NCBI GenBank assembly: GCA_036321625.1
Contig: CP143259.1
Location: 372,001-436,000, forward strand
Direction: 5' to 3'
DNA length: 64,000 nucleotides
Source of the DNA: Peptoniphilaceae bacterium AMB_02
Lineage (GTDB): Bacteria; Bacillota; Clostridia; Tissierellales; Peptoniphilaceae
Shown here: piece by piece, positions 46,388 through 55,806 of the stretch
Layout: the number at the start of each line of letters is the position of its first letter
How positions within the stretch are numbered: the first letter of the stretch is position 1
The notes under the pieces: model-generated
The model's input: the letters and a program-made list of their open reading frames with translations, nothing else
What the model was told of the DNA's origin: nothing
The model's database searches: none
Made by a program: the position numbers and the translations under genes

Positions 46388-47653
46388 TTGAAAGACTCAT
46401 TTAAAAAGCTACAAAAAAATAGTAGTTATGTGTGTTATTGGTTTGCAACAGCTTTTTCTATGGGGGCAAGTAATGTATTACAATTTGCATTAGCATTATA
46501 TGTACTTGAAATGACGGGTTCATCCGGTGTTTATGCCTCGATACTATCAATTATTGTTTTTCCGCGAATTCTTCTAACACCTATTGCAGGGGTAATAGGT
46601 GACAGGAGAAGAAAAATAGAATTGATTAAATCACTCAATTTCATAACGGTAATCATAATGGCAATATTCTCTATATATTCATACTATATGCGTGATTTTC
46701 AACTTTTAATGGTATATTTATTAGTTATAATACTGGAGATAATAGAAGTATTCTATCAAGCAGCAGAAAGTTCAATACTTCCGGAAATTATTGATAAAGA
46801 ATTATTAGGCGAAGCAGCTACTCTAGCTAAAATTGACGATGGTATAGTCTATGTAACAACACCATTATTAGGAGCATTACTTTATAAAAACTTTGGGATA
46901 ACCGGATCATTCATAGCTGTTGCATGTTTATTAGCAGTAGCTACTTTTCTAAACATATTTATTAAAACACCAAACGAAGCTCCCCTGGTTAAACACGATA
47001 GCAGCGATGTAAAACAGTATTGGGTGGAGTTTAAAGAAGGCATTGAGGAACTTAAAAAGGATAAATTTATTAAAAATTTCGTCTTTATTTCTCCTGTAAT
47101 CAATTTATCTTTTTCAGCTGTATTTAACGTAGTAATCACATTTCTACTCTTGGAGATATATGGAACATCAGAGTATATCTACGGTTTATATAGAGCGATA
47201 ACTGCAAGTATGGTATTGATAGTTCCCTTATTGGTTTTACCAATTGTTAAAAAATGCAGAACAGAAGTACTACTTAAAAATTCGTCATTAATAATCTCTA
47301 TATGTATATTTCTTATTGCAGTAGCCTCATATATTGGAATAAATGGAAATGAGAAAGTGCAAGTTATTACGATTTTTGTGATAGCATTCCTGGATTGTAT
47401 TACGATTGCTAGTGTAATGCCACTTCATCTATCGATATCCGTATTTTATCAAAAAAATATTAAAGATGAATACCGAAGTAGAATAATGTCCGTTTCAAGA
47501 ATGTTAAGCTTATCATCAATACCTATAGGTAGTATGTTCTACGGTTTACTAACAGACCGTATACCAATTTATTATTGCTTGGCAATAGGAGCATTAGGTG
47601 TATTTATAGTATATCCCTATATAAAACACCAGTTTAGAGAAGAAATTATATAG
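46388..47653 (+). CDS. MFS transporter (drug/efflux type)
   Basis: 421 residues with about twelve transmembrane segments. The conserved cytoplasmic loop between helices 2 and 3, GVIGDRRRKIELIK, and EIIEVFYQAAESSILPEII are typical of MFS carriers in the MFS_3/EntS-like group. It starts at TTG 46388, with GGGGGTGAT upstream. Substrate unknown. Confidence 0.85.
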   Translation: MKDSFKKLQKNSSYVCYWFATAFSMGASNVLQFALALYVLEMTGSSGVYASILSIIVFPRILLTPIAGVIGDRRRKIELIKSLNFITVIIMAIFSIYSYYMRDFQLLMVYLLVIILEIIEVFYQAAESSILPEIIDKELLGEAATLAKIDDGIVYVTTPLLGALLYKNFGITGSFIAVACLLAVATFLNIFIKTPNEAPLVKHDSSDVKQYWVEFKEGIEELKKDKFIKNFVFISPVINLSFSAVFNVVITFLLLEIYGTSEYIYGLYRAITASMVLIVPLLVLPIVKKCRTEVLLKNSSLIISICIFLIAVASYIGINGNEKVQVITIFVIAFLDCITIASVMPLHLSISVFYQKNIKDEYRSRIMSVSRMLSLSSIPIGSMFYGLLTDRIPIYYCLAIGALGVFIVYPYIKHQFREEII

Positions 47654-47721
47654 ATTGAATTAATAAATATCTACTCTATAAAGAACTCATAAATATGATA
47701 AAATAAAGAGGAGGGAAATTT

Positions 47722-48359
47722 ATGAAGAAGATTAAAATTGAAAAGAACACAGTGCAGGAGACTCTAATCGTACCTTTATATGGTAGAAAGATGTGTACAG
47801 AAAAATTCCCGACTCTGTATTCAGACAGCTTTGCAGTTGATTTTTGTAATAAACTGGATTATGACTTCTCTGACCTGGAGAAAAAAAGAGATAATGTACT
47901 ATATGAATTCGGTGGCTTAGAAGCAGCCATGCGCCAACTGGCCATGAGATGGGAAATAGCAGAGTACTTAAAAATTCACCCCAAAGCTTCCGTAGTCAAC
48001 TTAGGATGTGGACTTGATCAGACAGGAAGAGTCCTAGACAATGGAACTTGTAAAACTTACAATTTGGATTTTCCGGACATTATCAAAATACGAACAGATC
48101 TTATGCCGGTAGGTGACAGGGAAGAGAATATACAAACAGATTTAAGGGATTATTCCTGGATGTAAAAGGTTTATTTTATCTAAAAGATATAAGCATGCTC
48201 GAGAATTGGTCAAATAAGATTAAAGCATCCGACAAAGGATATATGCTTGGATACTACGATTTAAAAGAATATGGAATACCTAAAATTCATCGCTTCCTTT
48301 CTAAAATAGGAGATGGATTATTGGGCATGAGAATTATAAGAATGGAGTTTCTGGAATAA
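47722..48359 (+). pseudogene. LCM-family SAM-dependent methyltransferase, frameshifted and internally deleted
   Basis: The first frame (47722-48165) starts normally and reaches the SAM site VVNLGCGLDQTGRVLDNG and NLDFPDIIKIR, then stops after DYSWM. A second frame from 48159 continues GLFYLKDISMLENWSNKIKA and ends YGIPKIHRFLSKIG...RMEFLE, the expected family C-terminus. About 45 residues expected between them, including the strand after the SAM site, are missing. Hence a deletion together with a frame change; unlikely to be active. Confidence 0.8.
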
Positions 48360-48455
48360 AGATATTTGAAGCAGCAATACCAAGTAAATACTGAATAAAA
48401 CCTAAAGAGTACAGTATTTGAGAATATCTATAGTAAAATCCAAAAGAGGTATATG

Positions 48456-49271
48456 ATGATATATAATGCAAAAAACGGAAATATAAAAATTGAGAATACC
48501 GAGATGGAGTATGTATCTTTCGGATCAGGGGACAAATACTTAGTAATCATACCTGGTTTAGGTGATGCACTAAAAACTGTTAAGGGAACAGCCGTACCAT
48601 TTGCATGGATGTATAGAAAATTTTCTGATGAATATTCGGTCTACATATTCAGTAGAAAAAATCATTTAGAAATGGGATATTCAACATCAGATATGGCAGA
48701 TGAAGTTTCATATGCAATGAATCAATTAGGGATAGACAATGCCGATATCATTGGAGTATCTCAAGGCGGAATGATAGCGCAGTATTTAGCCATTAATTAT
48801 CCTGACAAGGTAGATAAACTCGTACTTGCTATAACAGCCTGTAGAAAAAATGAAACCCTGGTAAAGACTATAGATAAATGGATAGACTATGCTAGAAAAA
48901 ATGATTATAAGAATTTAATCCAAAACATAAATGAGAAAACATATACGGAAAAACGCTTAAAATACAATGCTCTAATGTACCCAATCCTAGCAAAGTTTTT
49001 AAACCGTGAGAAAATGGAGAGATTTATTATTCAAGCAAATGCATGTAAGGAGCATAATGCATGGGATGAAATAAACAAAATCCAAGCAAAAACACTAATA
49101 TTGGGTGGAGCTGAAGATAAAATAGTGGGAAAGGAAGCTGCAGCAGAGATGGCATCTAGAATTCCCGCAAATATCTTGAAAATCTATCCCAATCTAGGAC
49201 ATGGGGCTTACGATGAAGCAGCAGACTTTAATAAGGTGATTTTAGAATTTTTAAAAAGTAATGGACTTTAA
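48456..49271 (+). CDS. Alpha/beta fold hydrolase
   Basis: 271 residues. Oxyanion region VIIPGLGDALK, nucleophile elbow DIIGVSQGGMIAQYLAINYP (Ser in GVSQGG), acidic residue in LILGGAEDKIVG and catalytic His in YPNLGHGAYDE. AGAGGT is 5 nt before ATG 48456; ATG 48453 is the alternative. Substrate unknown. Confidence 0.85.
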   Translation: MIYNAKNGNIKIENTEMEYVSFGSGDKYLVIIPGLGDALKTVKGTAVPFAWMYRKFSDEYSVYIFSRKNHLEMGYSTSDMADEVSYAMNQLGIDNADIIGVSQGGMIAQYLAINYPDKVDKLVLAITACRKNETLVKTIDKWIDYARKNDYKNLIQNINEKTYTEKRLKYNALMYPILAKFLNREKMERFIIQANACKEHNAWDEINKIQAKTLILGGAEDKIVGKEAAAEMASRIPANILKIYPNLGHGAYDEAADFNKVILEFLKSNGL

Positions 49272-49273
49272 GT

Positions 49274-49318
49274 AAAGCAAGTGTCAGAAACAAATCTATC
49301 CTGACACTTGCTTTTTTA
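49274..49318 (+). terminator. Terminator after the alpha/beta hydrolase
   Basis: AAGCAAGTGTCAG / CTGACACTTGCTT stem followed by TTTTT. Confidence 0.9.
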
Positions 49319-49442
49319 TTTTAGAAACCCTATAAAAGGGCAGTGTTTTAAACCGTCAATATCTTATCCTCATATTGCCCCGAAGTATGAATATAATAAA
49401 CATAATCAATGCTCGCTGACTCATTTAATGAATTAGTTAAGC

Positions 49443-49473
49443 GAAAAGGACCTATCATTTCGACAGGTCCTTT
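49443..49473 (-). terminator. Terminator downstream of the leucine-rich wall protein
   Basis: AAAGGACCT / AGGTCCTTT stem; read on the minus strand a TTTT run follows. It could work in both directions. Confidence 0.7.
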
Positions 49474-49545
49474 GTGTTATATTACTACATCAGCTTTGTT
49501 ATAGTACGATTTACTTAAATCTAAATCTAATGCATTAATCATTCA

Positions 49546-51609
49546 TTATCTATACTCAAGAACAACCCCTGCATCAAATGCTTTCGGATCAACAACTGTT
49601 CCCGTCTTTAAACTAACCTTTGTCAATTTATTATTTGTAAAGGCATTAGCCTTAATTTCTGTCACTGAATCAGGAATTACAAGAGATTCTAACTCATTAA
49701 CATTAAAAGTACCTACTTCAATGACTTTTAAATTATTTGGCAGTACCAGAGTTTTAATCTTATTAAGATCAAATGCTCTAGGTCCGATTTTTACAACACT
49801 GTTTGGAATAACAAGAGATGTTAACTTATTAGCTCCAAATCCACTTTCGTTGATAATCTCTATACCTTCATTAAGTACCAATTCTTCCATAGTATTTTCT
49901 GCAAATCCTCTATAATTGATTTCCTTAACATTTCCCGGGACTTCAAGTTTTTTTATTTTATTTCTGAAGAAACCATATTCTTCAATCTTCTCAACACCGG
50001 TTGAAATATTTAATGTACTGATATTATTAAATGCGAAAGCTCCCTTTTTAATCGTTTTAATTGAAGTTGGAATTGTAAGAGCTTTTATCTTATTTTTCTC
50101 AAAGGCATTGTTTCCAATTGTAGTTAGACTATTAGGGAGAATTAAATTTTCTATAATATTATCTCTAAATGCACTATTATGAATAGTATGAATATTCTTA
50201 GGTAGTACCAATTTACTAATCTTATTACCTCTAAAAGCTTCGCCATCTATTATCTTTATATTTCTGGTAAGGGTTATATCTGTTATTCAGCGTGATTTGA
50301 AAGTATTTCCTCCTATTCGTTCAACTTTCTCAAGATTTCCACCCCATTCCATTTTTTCAGGAATTACAACTGATTTAGGACCATTATCCCGATAAAAGTT
50401 TATGGCAAGGATGGAGTCTGTATTTCCTAAGAAGAAATTGAATGCATCGGTTTGTTTTCTCCAAATTGCATAAACATCAAGGTCCTTGTCATGAACTTTG
50501 GTTTCGAAGTCAATAACTTCTCCCGTATCGTCAGATTTGGTATTCCACTCTATAAATACATGTTCCTTAAACTCAACATATGGTTCATCTACTTTTTTAC
50601 CGGCTTCAATCTCTTTGGTTAATATTCCACCACTTCCATCATTTAAATGCACAAAAACTGTAACGGTCTTATCTTTAATTGATATTTCAGATACAACTGC
50701 GTCGGAGACAGAATTTTTACCGCCAACGATTATAACCTTACTTACCTTGTTTCGGATAAATTCTTTTACTTCAGGATCAAGTGCATTCGGATGAGTTAAT
50801 AGAATAGGTGCATGGTGTGAACTAGCTAAACTGATAGCAGATAAAGCATCGGGATAATTGGTACCGTCTACTAAGACTATCGTTTCGGATGTGAAGCTTG
50901 TACCAGGATAAGTATAATTCGCAAGATTCAATGCAGTCTTATACCTATTAGTACCGGCTATTCTTTCACCAAGGTAACCAGGTAGTGGCAAGGATGAGGT
51001 GCCACCTAGAACCACCTGTTTATCAGCTGTTACTTTAGGAAGCTCTTGTTTATCAGATAGTGCTAATGAGTATATACTAGCTGAAACTATAGTTCCTGCA
51101 GCCAATGCATCAGGATAATCAAAAGCATTAACATAAATAGTGTCATTTGTTATACCAAAAGTTCTAGCTTTTTCTATAATTTTTATAGCTGTTTCAATAC
51201 GATTAGAACCACTTAGTCGTTCCACTTCGCAAATCTTCTTTACTTCATCTTCTACAGCCTTTGTGATTGTATTAGTTCCTCCTAGTATATAGACTTTACT
51301 AACATTCAAACGGTTTAGCTCCGCCTTTGTACTCGCATCAAGTTTATTTGAAGGAGTTAGTAAAATAGGAGATTGTAAAATTGTTGCCAACTGACTACCG
51401 GCCAGTGCATCAGCATATGTTTCTCCGCTAGCTAAAATTACGTTAAATGATGTTAAAAAATTACCTTTACTAATTTCAACAGCTGTTTCATACCTGTTAG
51501 CTCCGGATATACGTGTAATCGTCGGTGGTGCGGCTTGTGCTGTTATAGGTACAAGCACACTTAGTATCATCATCAAAGACAGCAATATTGCAATAAATTT
51601 CTTTTTAAT
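49546..51609 (-). pseudogene. Secreted cell-wall-bound leucine-rich repeat protein, interrupted by UGA
   Basis: One frame of about 688 codons with a TGA at 50287-50289. Signal peptide KKKFIAILLSLMMILSVLVP, three CW_binding_2 repeats (RISGANRYETAVEIS, RLSGSNRIETAIKI, RIAGTNRYKTALNLA), a Flg_new/Listeria-Bacteroides-like domain (VEFKEHVFIEWNTKSDDTGE), then about ten 23-residue BspA-like LRR_5 repeats after the stop (LPNSLTTIGNNAFEKNKIKA pattern). The signal peptide starts at ATT 51609, 4 nt after TAGGAGG; no ATG is near. If translated, a surface adhesin or enzyme scaffold. The UGA would release the wall-binding half without the repeats. Confidence 0.8.
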
Positions 51610-52112
51610 AGTACCTCCTATTGGTTGTAGAAACCTTAATTTAATCCATCCCGATATTCGAAAGCAACATAGTAAAAATACTAAAAACACGTGCCATTTA
51701 GGATGGTTTCCTGCAGAGTTAAACTCTGAAATTCAACTTTTCAAAAGGGGTAATGCTATTGTCAACTTTTATAAGAGTATATCCGAAACAAACAGGATAA
51801 TTATTAACGATAATGGAATTAGATGCGCATTTATAATGCGTTTACATGAACAAATATAAGATGGATCATTATCCGAAAAATGGAAAACGAAATTTCTAAG
51901 CAAATATCTATTAAACGGAATAAATGAATATTTAACATATTCCTTTACTCAACCATATTATAATAAATATACTTTCATGTGTCAATGTAAGATGTTAAAA
52001 TCCTACAAAACCGAGATAAAAGAGACATTACTTTTTTATGATATAATATTATAAATAACTAAAGCAGAAATAAAGAAACATACTTAAATACAATCTAAAG
52101 AGATGTGATTTT
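51610..52112. other. Divergent intergenic region
   Basis: Contains, on the minus strand, a possible structured leader of the wall protein: CAGAG/CTCTG hairpin, then GGAAACC that can close on GGTTTC about 80 nt later (51630-51735). On the plus side AT-rich DNA leads into the DUF1722 gene. No gene seen. Confidence 0.4.
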
Positions 52113-52541
52113 ATGAAAAGACAAGATGTTTTAAAGAAAGCGCATTCTGACCATAGAAAAGAATGTGAAGAAATATGGGCGAAAAACAAATATCTGGTAC
52201 TTAGTAAATCTCAAAAAATCTATAAGGAGATTAGAGAATACTTAAAAAATGATAATATAGACATTTCACATTTAATTGAACAAATCGATGCAGCAAAAAG
52301 AATGAAAGAAAATAGAGGAGAATGCGTAAACGCATTTTATCATATTTGGGGTTATTTTAAAAAGGAAGCTACTACCAAGGAGAAGAATGATTTTTTTTAT
52401 CTAATCGAAGCCTATTTAAAAAACGAAAAAAACAAGGCTGATATAATTAGCTTTATAAAATCACTATTGTTAAAGTATCCAAACGACTATATTAAAAATT
52501 CTACTTTAATGGAGAACGAGAATAATGAGACTATGGCATGA
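52113..52541 (+). CDS. DUF1722 (YbgA) family protein
   Basis: 142 residues. The start HSDHRKECEEIWAKNKYLVL, the central ENRGECVNAFYHIWGYFKK and the ending LLLKYPNDYIKNSTLMEN follow the DUF1722/YbgA pattern, here as a stand-alone domain. Often found next to photolyase genes and, as here, next to TIGR02328-like (pyrimidine-dimer-related) proteins, which suggests a DNA-repair link. It overlaps the next gene by 17 bp. Confidence 0.8.
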   Translation: MKRQDVLKKAHSDHRKECEEIWAKNKYLVLSKSQKIYKEIREYLKNDNIDISHLIEQIDAAKRMKENRGECVNAFYHIWGYFKKEATTKEKNDFFYLIEAYLKNEKNKADIISFIKSLLLKYPNDYIKNSTLMENENNETMA

Positions 52542-52896
52542 AAAATTAATTATACTATTACCAAGAAATCAGCTTTTAGGGCAACACAGAGAATGCTGTG
52601 CATTAAGAGGTAAGGGATGGGGTAAAAAACATTCAACGGTCGACTATGTTTTTACCTACTCTCCATATTTACTATATAAATACCATCAGCTAGTAATGAA
52701 CGAGATGCAGTCCAGAGGATATAATGTAGCGAGCGATTGGCAGAATTAAGACTATAGAGGTAAAAACATTGAGGGATATGAAGATCTAATAATTGTAGAA
52801 ACAAATACCCCAATATATAAAGAACATGATGATGAGTATCTTGAAGAATGCATCAGAAATTTGGAAGAGAAAAATATTTTTATAAAAATGGAATAA
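52525..52896 (+). pseudogene. TIGR02328 family protein, interrupted by TAA
   Basis: Residues 1-74 read MRLWHEKLIILLPRNQLLGQ, then HRECCALRGKGWGKKH and YVFTYSPYLLYKYHQLVM, then stop TAA at 52747-52749. The same frame continues DYRGKNIEGYEDLIIVE and NTPIYKEHDDEYLEECIRNL to 52896, the rest of the family. One base change would restore it. The product may be two fragments or inactive. Relatives contain a pyrimidine-dimer glycosylase-like fold. Confidence 0.8.
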
Positions 52897-53011
52897 TATC
52901 CAATCTAATTGAACTGATGTGATTATGAAGGGAAATATCGTGTAGTAGCAATATTAAAGATTTAGAGTTTTTTTTGAAAAACTTAATCCTAATTATAGAA
53001 CAATATACAGT

Positions 53012-53042
53012 CCAGGCAGCGCATGCTGCCTGGATATTTTTA
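53012..53042 (+). terminator. Terminator after the DUF1722/TIGR02328 pair
   Basis: CCAGGCAG / CTGCCTGG stem followed by ATATTTTT. The rest of 52897-53235 is AT-rich with no gene. Confidence 0.8.
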
Positions 53043-53235
53043 TGCAATTAAAGCAGTATAAAAGCCCATTGTAATTCTCTATTTAAATCATTTTGTAAAG
53101 AGGAGAAATTCTCGAATAAAAGGGTATATAGTGTATAAGAATTAAAGTATATCGTCCATTTTATGTAAACATACTTTAGAGGGAAAAACCAAGTGATTAG
53201 AGATTACTAAAACTACTGTATAAAGAGGTGAGAAC

Positions 53236-54567
53236 ATGAAGTTGAGAGTCCTTATATTAATGCTACTTTCAGCATTATTACTACTTAATGGTTGCAATCC
53301 TAAAGAAGGAGACAAACAGATAGTAAATTCAAAGGAAGAAAACAAAGAAGAAGACAAAGAAAAAGACAAAGAGAAAGACAAAGAGAAAAAGAGTGGAGAA
53401 GAAAATATAAAAGACAAAGAAGAAGAAAAAGACAAAGAAGAAGAAAACGATAAAGAGGAAAAGACTGAAGATAAAAAGAAAGACATAGAAAAGAAAAACG
53501 ACGAAAACAAGAAAAAAGAAGAAAACCAAGATGAGGATGAACCTGTGGAAGGGAGAATTCTGGAAATCGAGGAATACAGAGAATTACTTGAGAACTATTC
53601 CAAAATAATCTCAAAACGGGTTGAATCAATAAGTATGGAAGGGATTGCAGGTGTATTTGAGCAGATTTATAATAAAAAAGTCGATGAAGCTCTGGAAAGC
53701 ATAGGATATTCAATACAAGACATCAGCGGTGACGGTGTTCCCGAATTATTAATTGTCATTGTAAGTGAGAAGGAAGATAATAAATTCAAAGGACATGAAA
53801 CTATAGCAATATATACGATAAAGGATAAAAAGCCTCATTTAACTCAAGAAGGTTGGGCGAGAAGCAGGTTTATTTATCAGGGGGATGGGAAATACTATTA
53901 CCAAGGATCTGCCGGTGCAATGTACTCTTTCTTCGGTAAATTCACGATATCCAAGACAGGGGATATTCTTGAATGTAACGACTTTTACTTTACCAGCGAT
54001 AAAGATGATAACCCTGAAGAAAAAGCATATTATCGCAACACACTCGGAACGATGGACATTCCTAATTCAGAAGAAATTAATATAAGTGAAAATGAATTTT
54101 GGAACATAGCCAAAGAAATGAGTGAAAAACCGGTAAATATCGAGTTAATTCCATTCTCCAGATACGAGGAAAAACTAAAAGGCATAGACAGCTCACCTGA
54201 AATCAGAGTGAACTGGGCAGGTACGGAAGTTGAGAGTTATGAAAATCTCCACGAATTTGTCTTAGATAGAAATGAAAGCAGCGTAAGACTTTTATTCACA
54301 GCAAATAAGACAGTTAAAGATTTTAAGTTCCTAAACCTCGAAGTACTAGATACCAGTCAAGATGGTAAAATGAAATACAAAATAAAAGAAGTCTACGAAC
54401 TGGAAAAACTCACACCTCAAAAACCGTTTCTTGCCACAGTAGTATACTATGGGGACCTAACAACCTATGGAATCTCATACCACGATGATAGCGGAGATAA
54501 AGTTGTATATGCAGTAAGAGTAAGTGGTGAAGATGGAGCGATATCGCTGCAGAAAATTGAACAGTAA
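53236..54567 (+). CDS. Lipoprotein with long charged linker
   Basis: 443 residues. Signal peptide with lipobox LLLNGC near residue 20, then about 70 residues made almost entirely of Lys, Glu and Asp (roughly 33-105), expected to be an extended spacer. The folded part holds YSIQDISGDGVPELLIVIVS, an FG-GAP/EF-hand-like calcium motif common in lipoproteins of this kind, and a C-terminal domain (LDTSQDGKMKYKIKEVYELE) of unknown function. AAGAGGTGAG precedes the ATG. The simple-sequence linker may vary between strains. Confidence 0.75.
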   Translation: MKLRVLILMLLSALLLLNGCNPKEGDKQIVNSKEENKEEDKEKDKEKDKEKKSGEENIKDKEEEKDKEEENDKEEKTEDKKKDIEKKNDENKKKEENQDEDEPVEGRILEIEEYRELLENYSKIISKRVESISMEGIAGVFEQIYNKKVDEALESIGYSIQDISGDGVPELLIVIVSEKEDNKFKGHETIAIYTIKDKKPHLTQEGWARSRFIYQGDGKYYYQGSAGAMYSFFGKFTISKTGDILECNDFYFTSDKDDNPEEKAYYRNTLGTMDIPNSEEINISENEFWNIAKEMSEKPVNIELIPFSRYEEKLKGIDSSPEIRVNWAGTEVESYENLHEFVLDRNESSVRLLFTANKTVKDFKFLNLEVLDTSQDGKMKYKIKEVYELEKLTPQKPFLATVVYYGDLTTYGISYHDDSGDKVVYAVRVSGEDGAISLQKIEQ

Positions 54568-54614
54568 GTATATAAGCTCTGTTTATGGAATATAGAATGA
54601 GTTAAACCAACTGT

Positions 54615-54647
54615 AGAAAAACCCTAATTTAGAATAGGGTTTTTCTG
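54615..54647 (+). terminator. Terminator after the charged-linker lipoprotein
   Basis: AGAAAAACCCTA / TAGGGTTTTTCT stem. Confidence 0.8.
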
Positions 54648-54694
54648 TTGCTTTATTTTTTAAAATTCTATCTGATGGCAGTTGAATTTAGGCT

Positions 54695-54905
54695 AATGAC
54701 CTTATTCATTTAATGGCTCCATCTTTTGGCAGTCGAATTCTAGCCAATCACTTCGTTCTTGGGAATTCTTTGCATGAAACCTATCATAATTTCGAGAAGC
54801 ATCTCAATTGATTAGGTTGGAAAGGGAGCTGTCTGCGATAGTTGACTGAGGGAGAGATATAAAAAAAGGAATTCGAAGAATTCTACTGCTTTATTTCAAA
54901 CTCAC
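54695..54905 (+). repeat. Intergenic hairpin repeat, B-type copy
   Basis: CATCTTTTGGCAGTCGAATT, AATCACTTCGTTCTTGGGAA, TCTCAATTGATTAGGTTGG, then AGCTGTCTGCGATAGTTGAC, TGAGGGAGAG and GAATTCgaaGAATTC. Reverse complement of 34740-34935. Here the variable hairpin (GTCTGC / GTTGAC) is imperfect. Confidence 0.85.
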
Positions 54906-54934
54906 GACTAATCCCACACAACTATCTAACTCCA

Positions 54935-55205
54935 CCGGTGAGCTGTCAACTTGGTTGACTGAGGGAGAGACATACAATAAAGAATTCGAAGAATTCTACT
55001 GTTATATTTCGGACTCACTACAAACTACCACCAAACTAACAACTATTTCCACACTTCCACGTTTGTTTCCAAGATTAATTTAATTATACTCATTTTCAAT
55101 CGGTGGTATTTCAATATAGCTCATGTAATTGCAGCCTAGGTTTTTCTCTCCCTCCGAATTTGTTTCACAAATCCACCTCCCTCGTCATATGGAGGCTCTC
55201 AAAGT
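54935..55205 (+). repeat. Intergenic hairpin repeat: B head and inverted A head facing each other
   Basis: Begins AGCTGTCAACTTGGTTGAC with TGAGGGAGAG and the GAATTC palindrome, and ends on the minus-strand A head CTCTCCCTCCGAATTTGTTT, hairpin ATTTGT-ttc-ACAAAT read in reverse, CTCCCTCGTCATATGGAGGC. Reverse complement of 34562-34815. The two opposed heads look like terminal inverted repeats of a ~250-bp element. Confidence 0.85.
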
Positions 55206-55224
55206 CACAATGTAAAAAGCACAT

Positions 55225-55268
55225 AAAAATGGAGCTGAGGCAGCTCCTCTACCTAAAAATTAGAAGTA
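55225..55268 (-). repeat. Fragment of C-type repeat tail, inverted
   Basis: ATGGAGCTGAGGCAGCTCCT followed by CTACC: reverse complement of the GGAGCTGCCTCAGCTCC hairpin of the C tail. 55269-55401 holds nothing else recognised. Confidence 0.75.
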
Positions 55269-55401
55269 TAAAGCATTATGTGTTAAAGTAAGAAGTGAAT
55301 AATTATAATTATACTAAATTTACCAGCTAAAAAGACAAGGTCTATTCTTTCAAAGATAATTTTTAGCTTGGTTTTGAATGATAAAAAGAAAGGGTGTAAA
55401 T

Positions 55402-55758
55402 ATGGACAATAAAGAAATCATAGAAAAGTATAAATATGTACCATCTAGACATGTAGATGATTTTCATCTTGCAGGATTTGCATACTATGATGGCTTAGAA
55501 GTTATAGAAGAATTGACTCTAGGGCAAAAGGTGGAACTGGTAAGAGAGCTTGATAATCCTTATGATGAAAAAGCTGTAGCAATATTTTATAAAGGTAAAA
55601 AGCTTGGATATATACCATCAAGTCATAACTCGTTTATATCAACACTATTATTCTATGGACATGGAGATATATTCGAGGCTCAAATACAAATGGTAAATAC
55701 AGAGGTGCACCCGGAAAGACAATTTCGAATTGTTGTAAAAGTTAAAGATAATAGGTAG
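55402..55758 (+). CDS. Stand-alone HIRAN domain protein
   Basis: 118 residues. The HIRAN core is visible as FHLAGFAYYDG, LGQKVELVRELDNPYDEKAV, then AIFYKGKKLGYIPSSHN. HIRAN domains bind DNA ends and damaged DNA and are usually joined to SNF2 helicases; single-domain forms are common in Firmicutes. ATG 55402 has AAAGGGTG 4 nt ahead. No operon partner apparent. Confidence 0.85.
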   Translation: MDNKEIIEKYKYVPSRHVDDFHLAGFAYYDGLEVIEELTLGQKVELVRELDNPYDEKAVAIFYKGKKLGYIPSSHNSFISTLLFYGHGDIFEAQIQMVNTEVHPERQFRIVVKVKDNR

Positions 55759-55806
55759 TTACTAACTATAATTTGGTTAGAATAATATTTTTGTGAGGTA
55801 ATTAAA

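Noticed and set aside
2240-50289. UGA read as tryptophan throughout (code 4)
   Set aside because: Several intact genes here end in TGA (hisA, hsdM, the CydC-like gene, YgbA), and tryptophan is written TGG everywhere else, so UGA is a normal stop apart from the Sec site.
51620-51740. Cyclic-di-GMP riboswitch in the wall-protein leader
   Set aside because: AAACC and CCAT/ATGG pairing is reminiscent of the GEMM fold, but the second half and the GCAAAGCC core are absent; kept only as a possible structured leader.
53142-53713. Long minus-strand frames opposite the charged lipoprotein
   Set aside because: They are Ser/Phe/Leu-only shadows of the Lys/Glu linker codons on the + strand.
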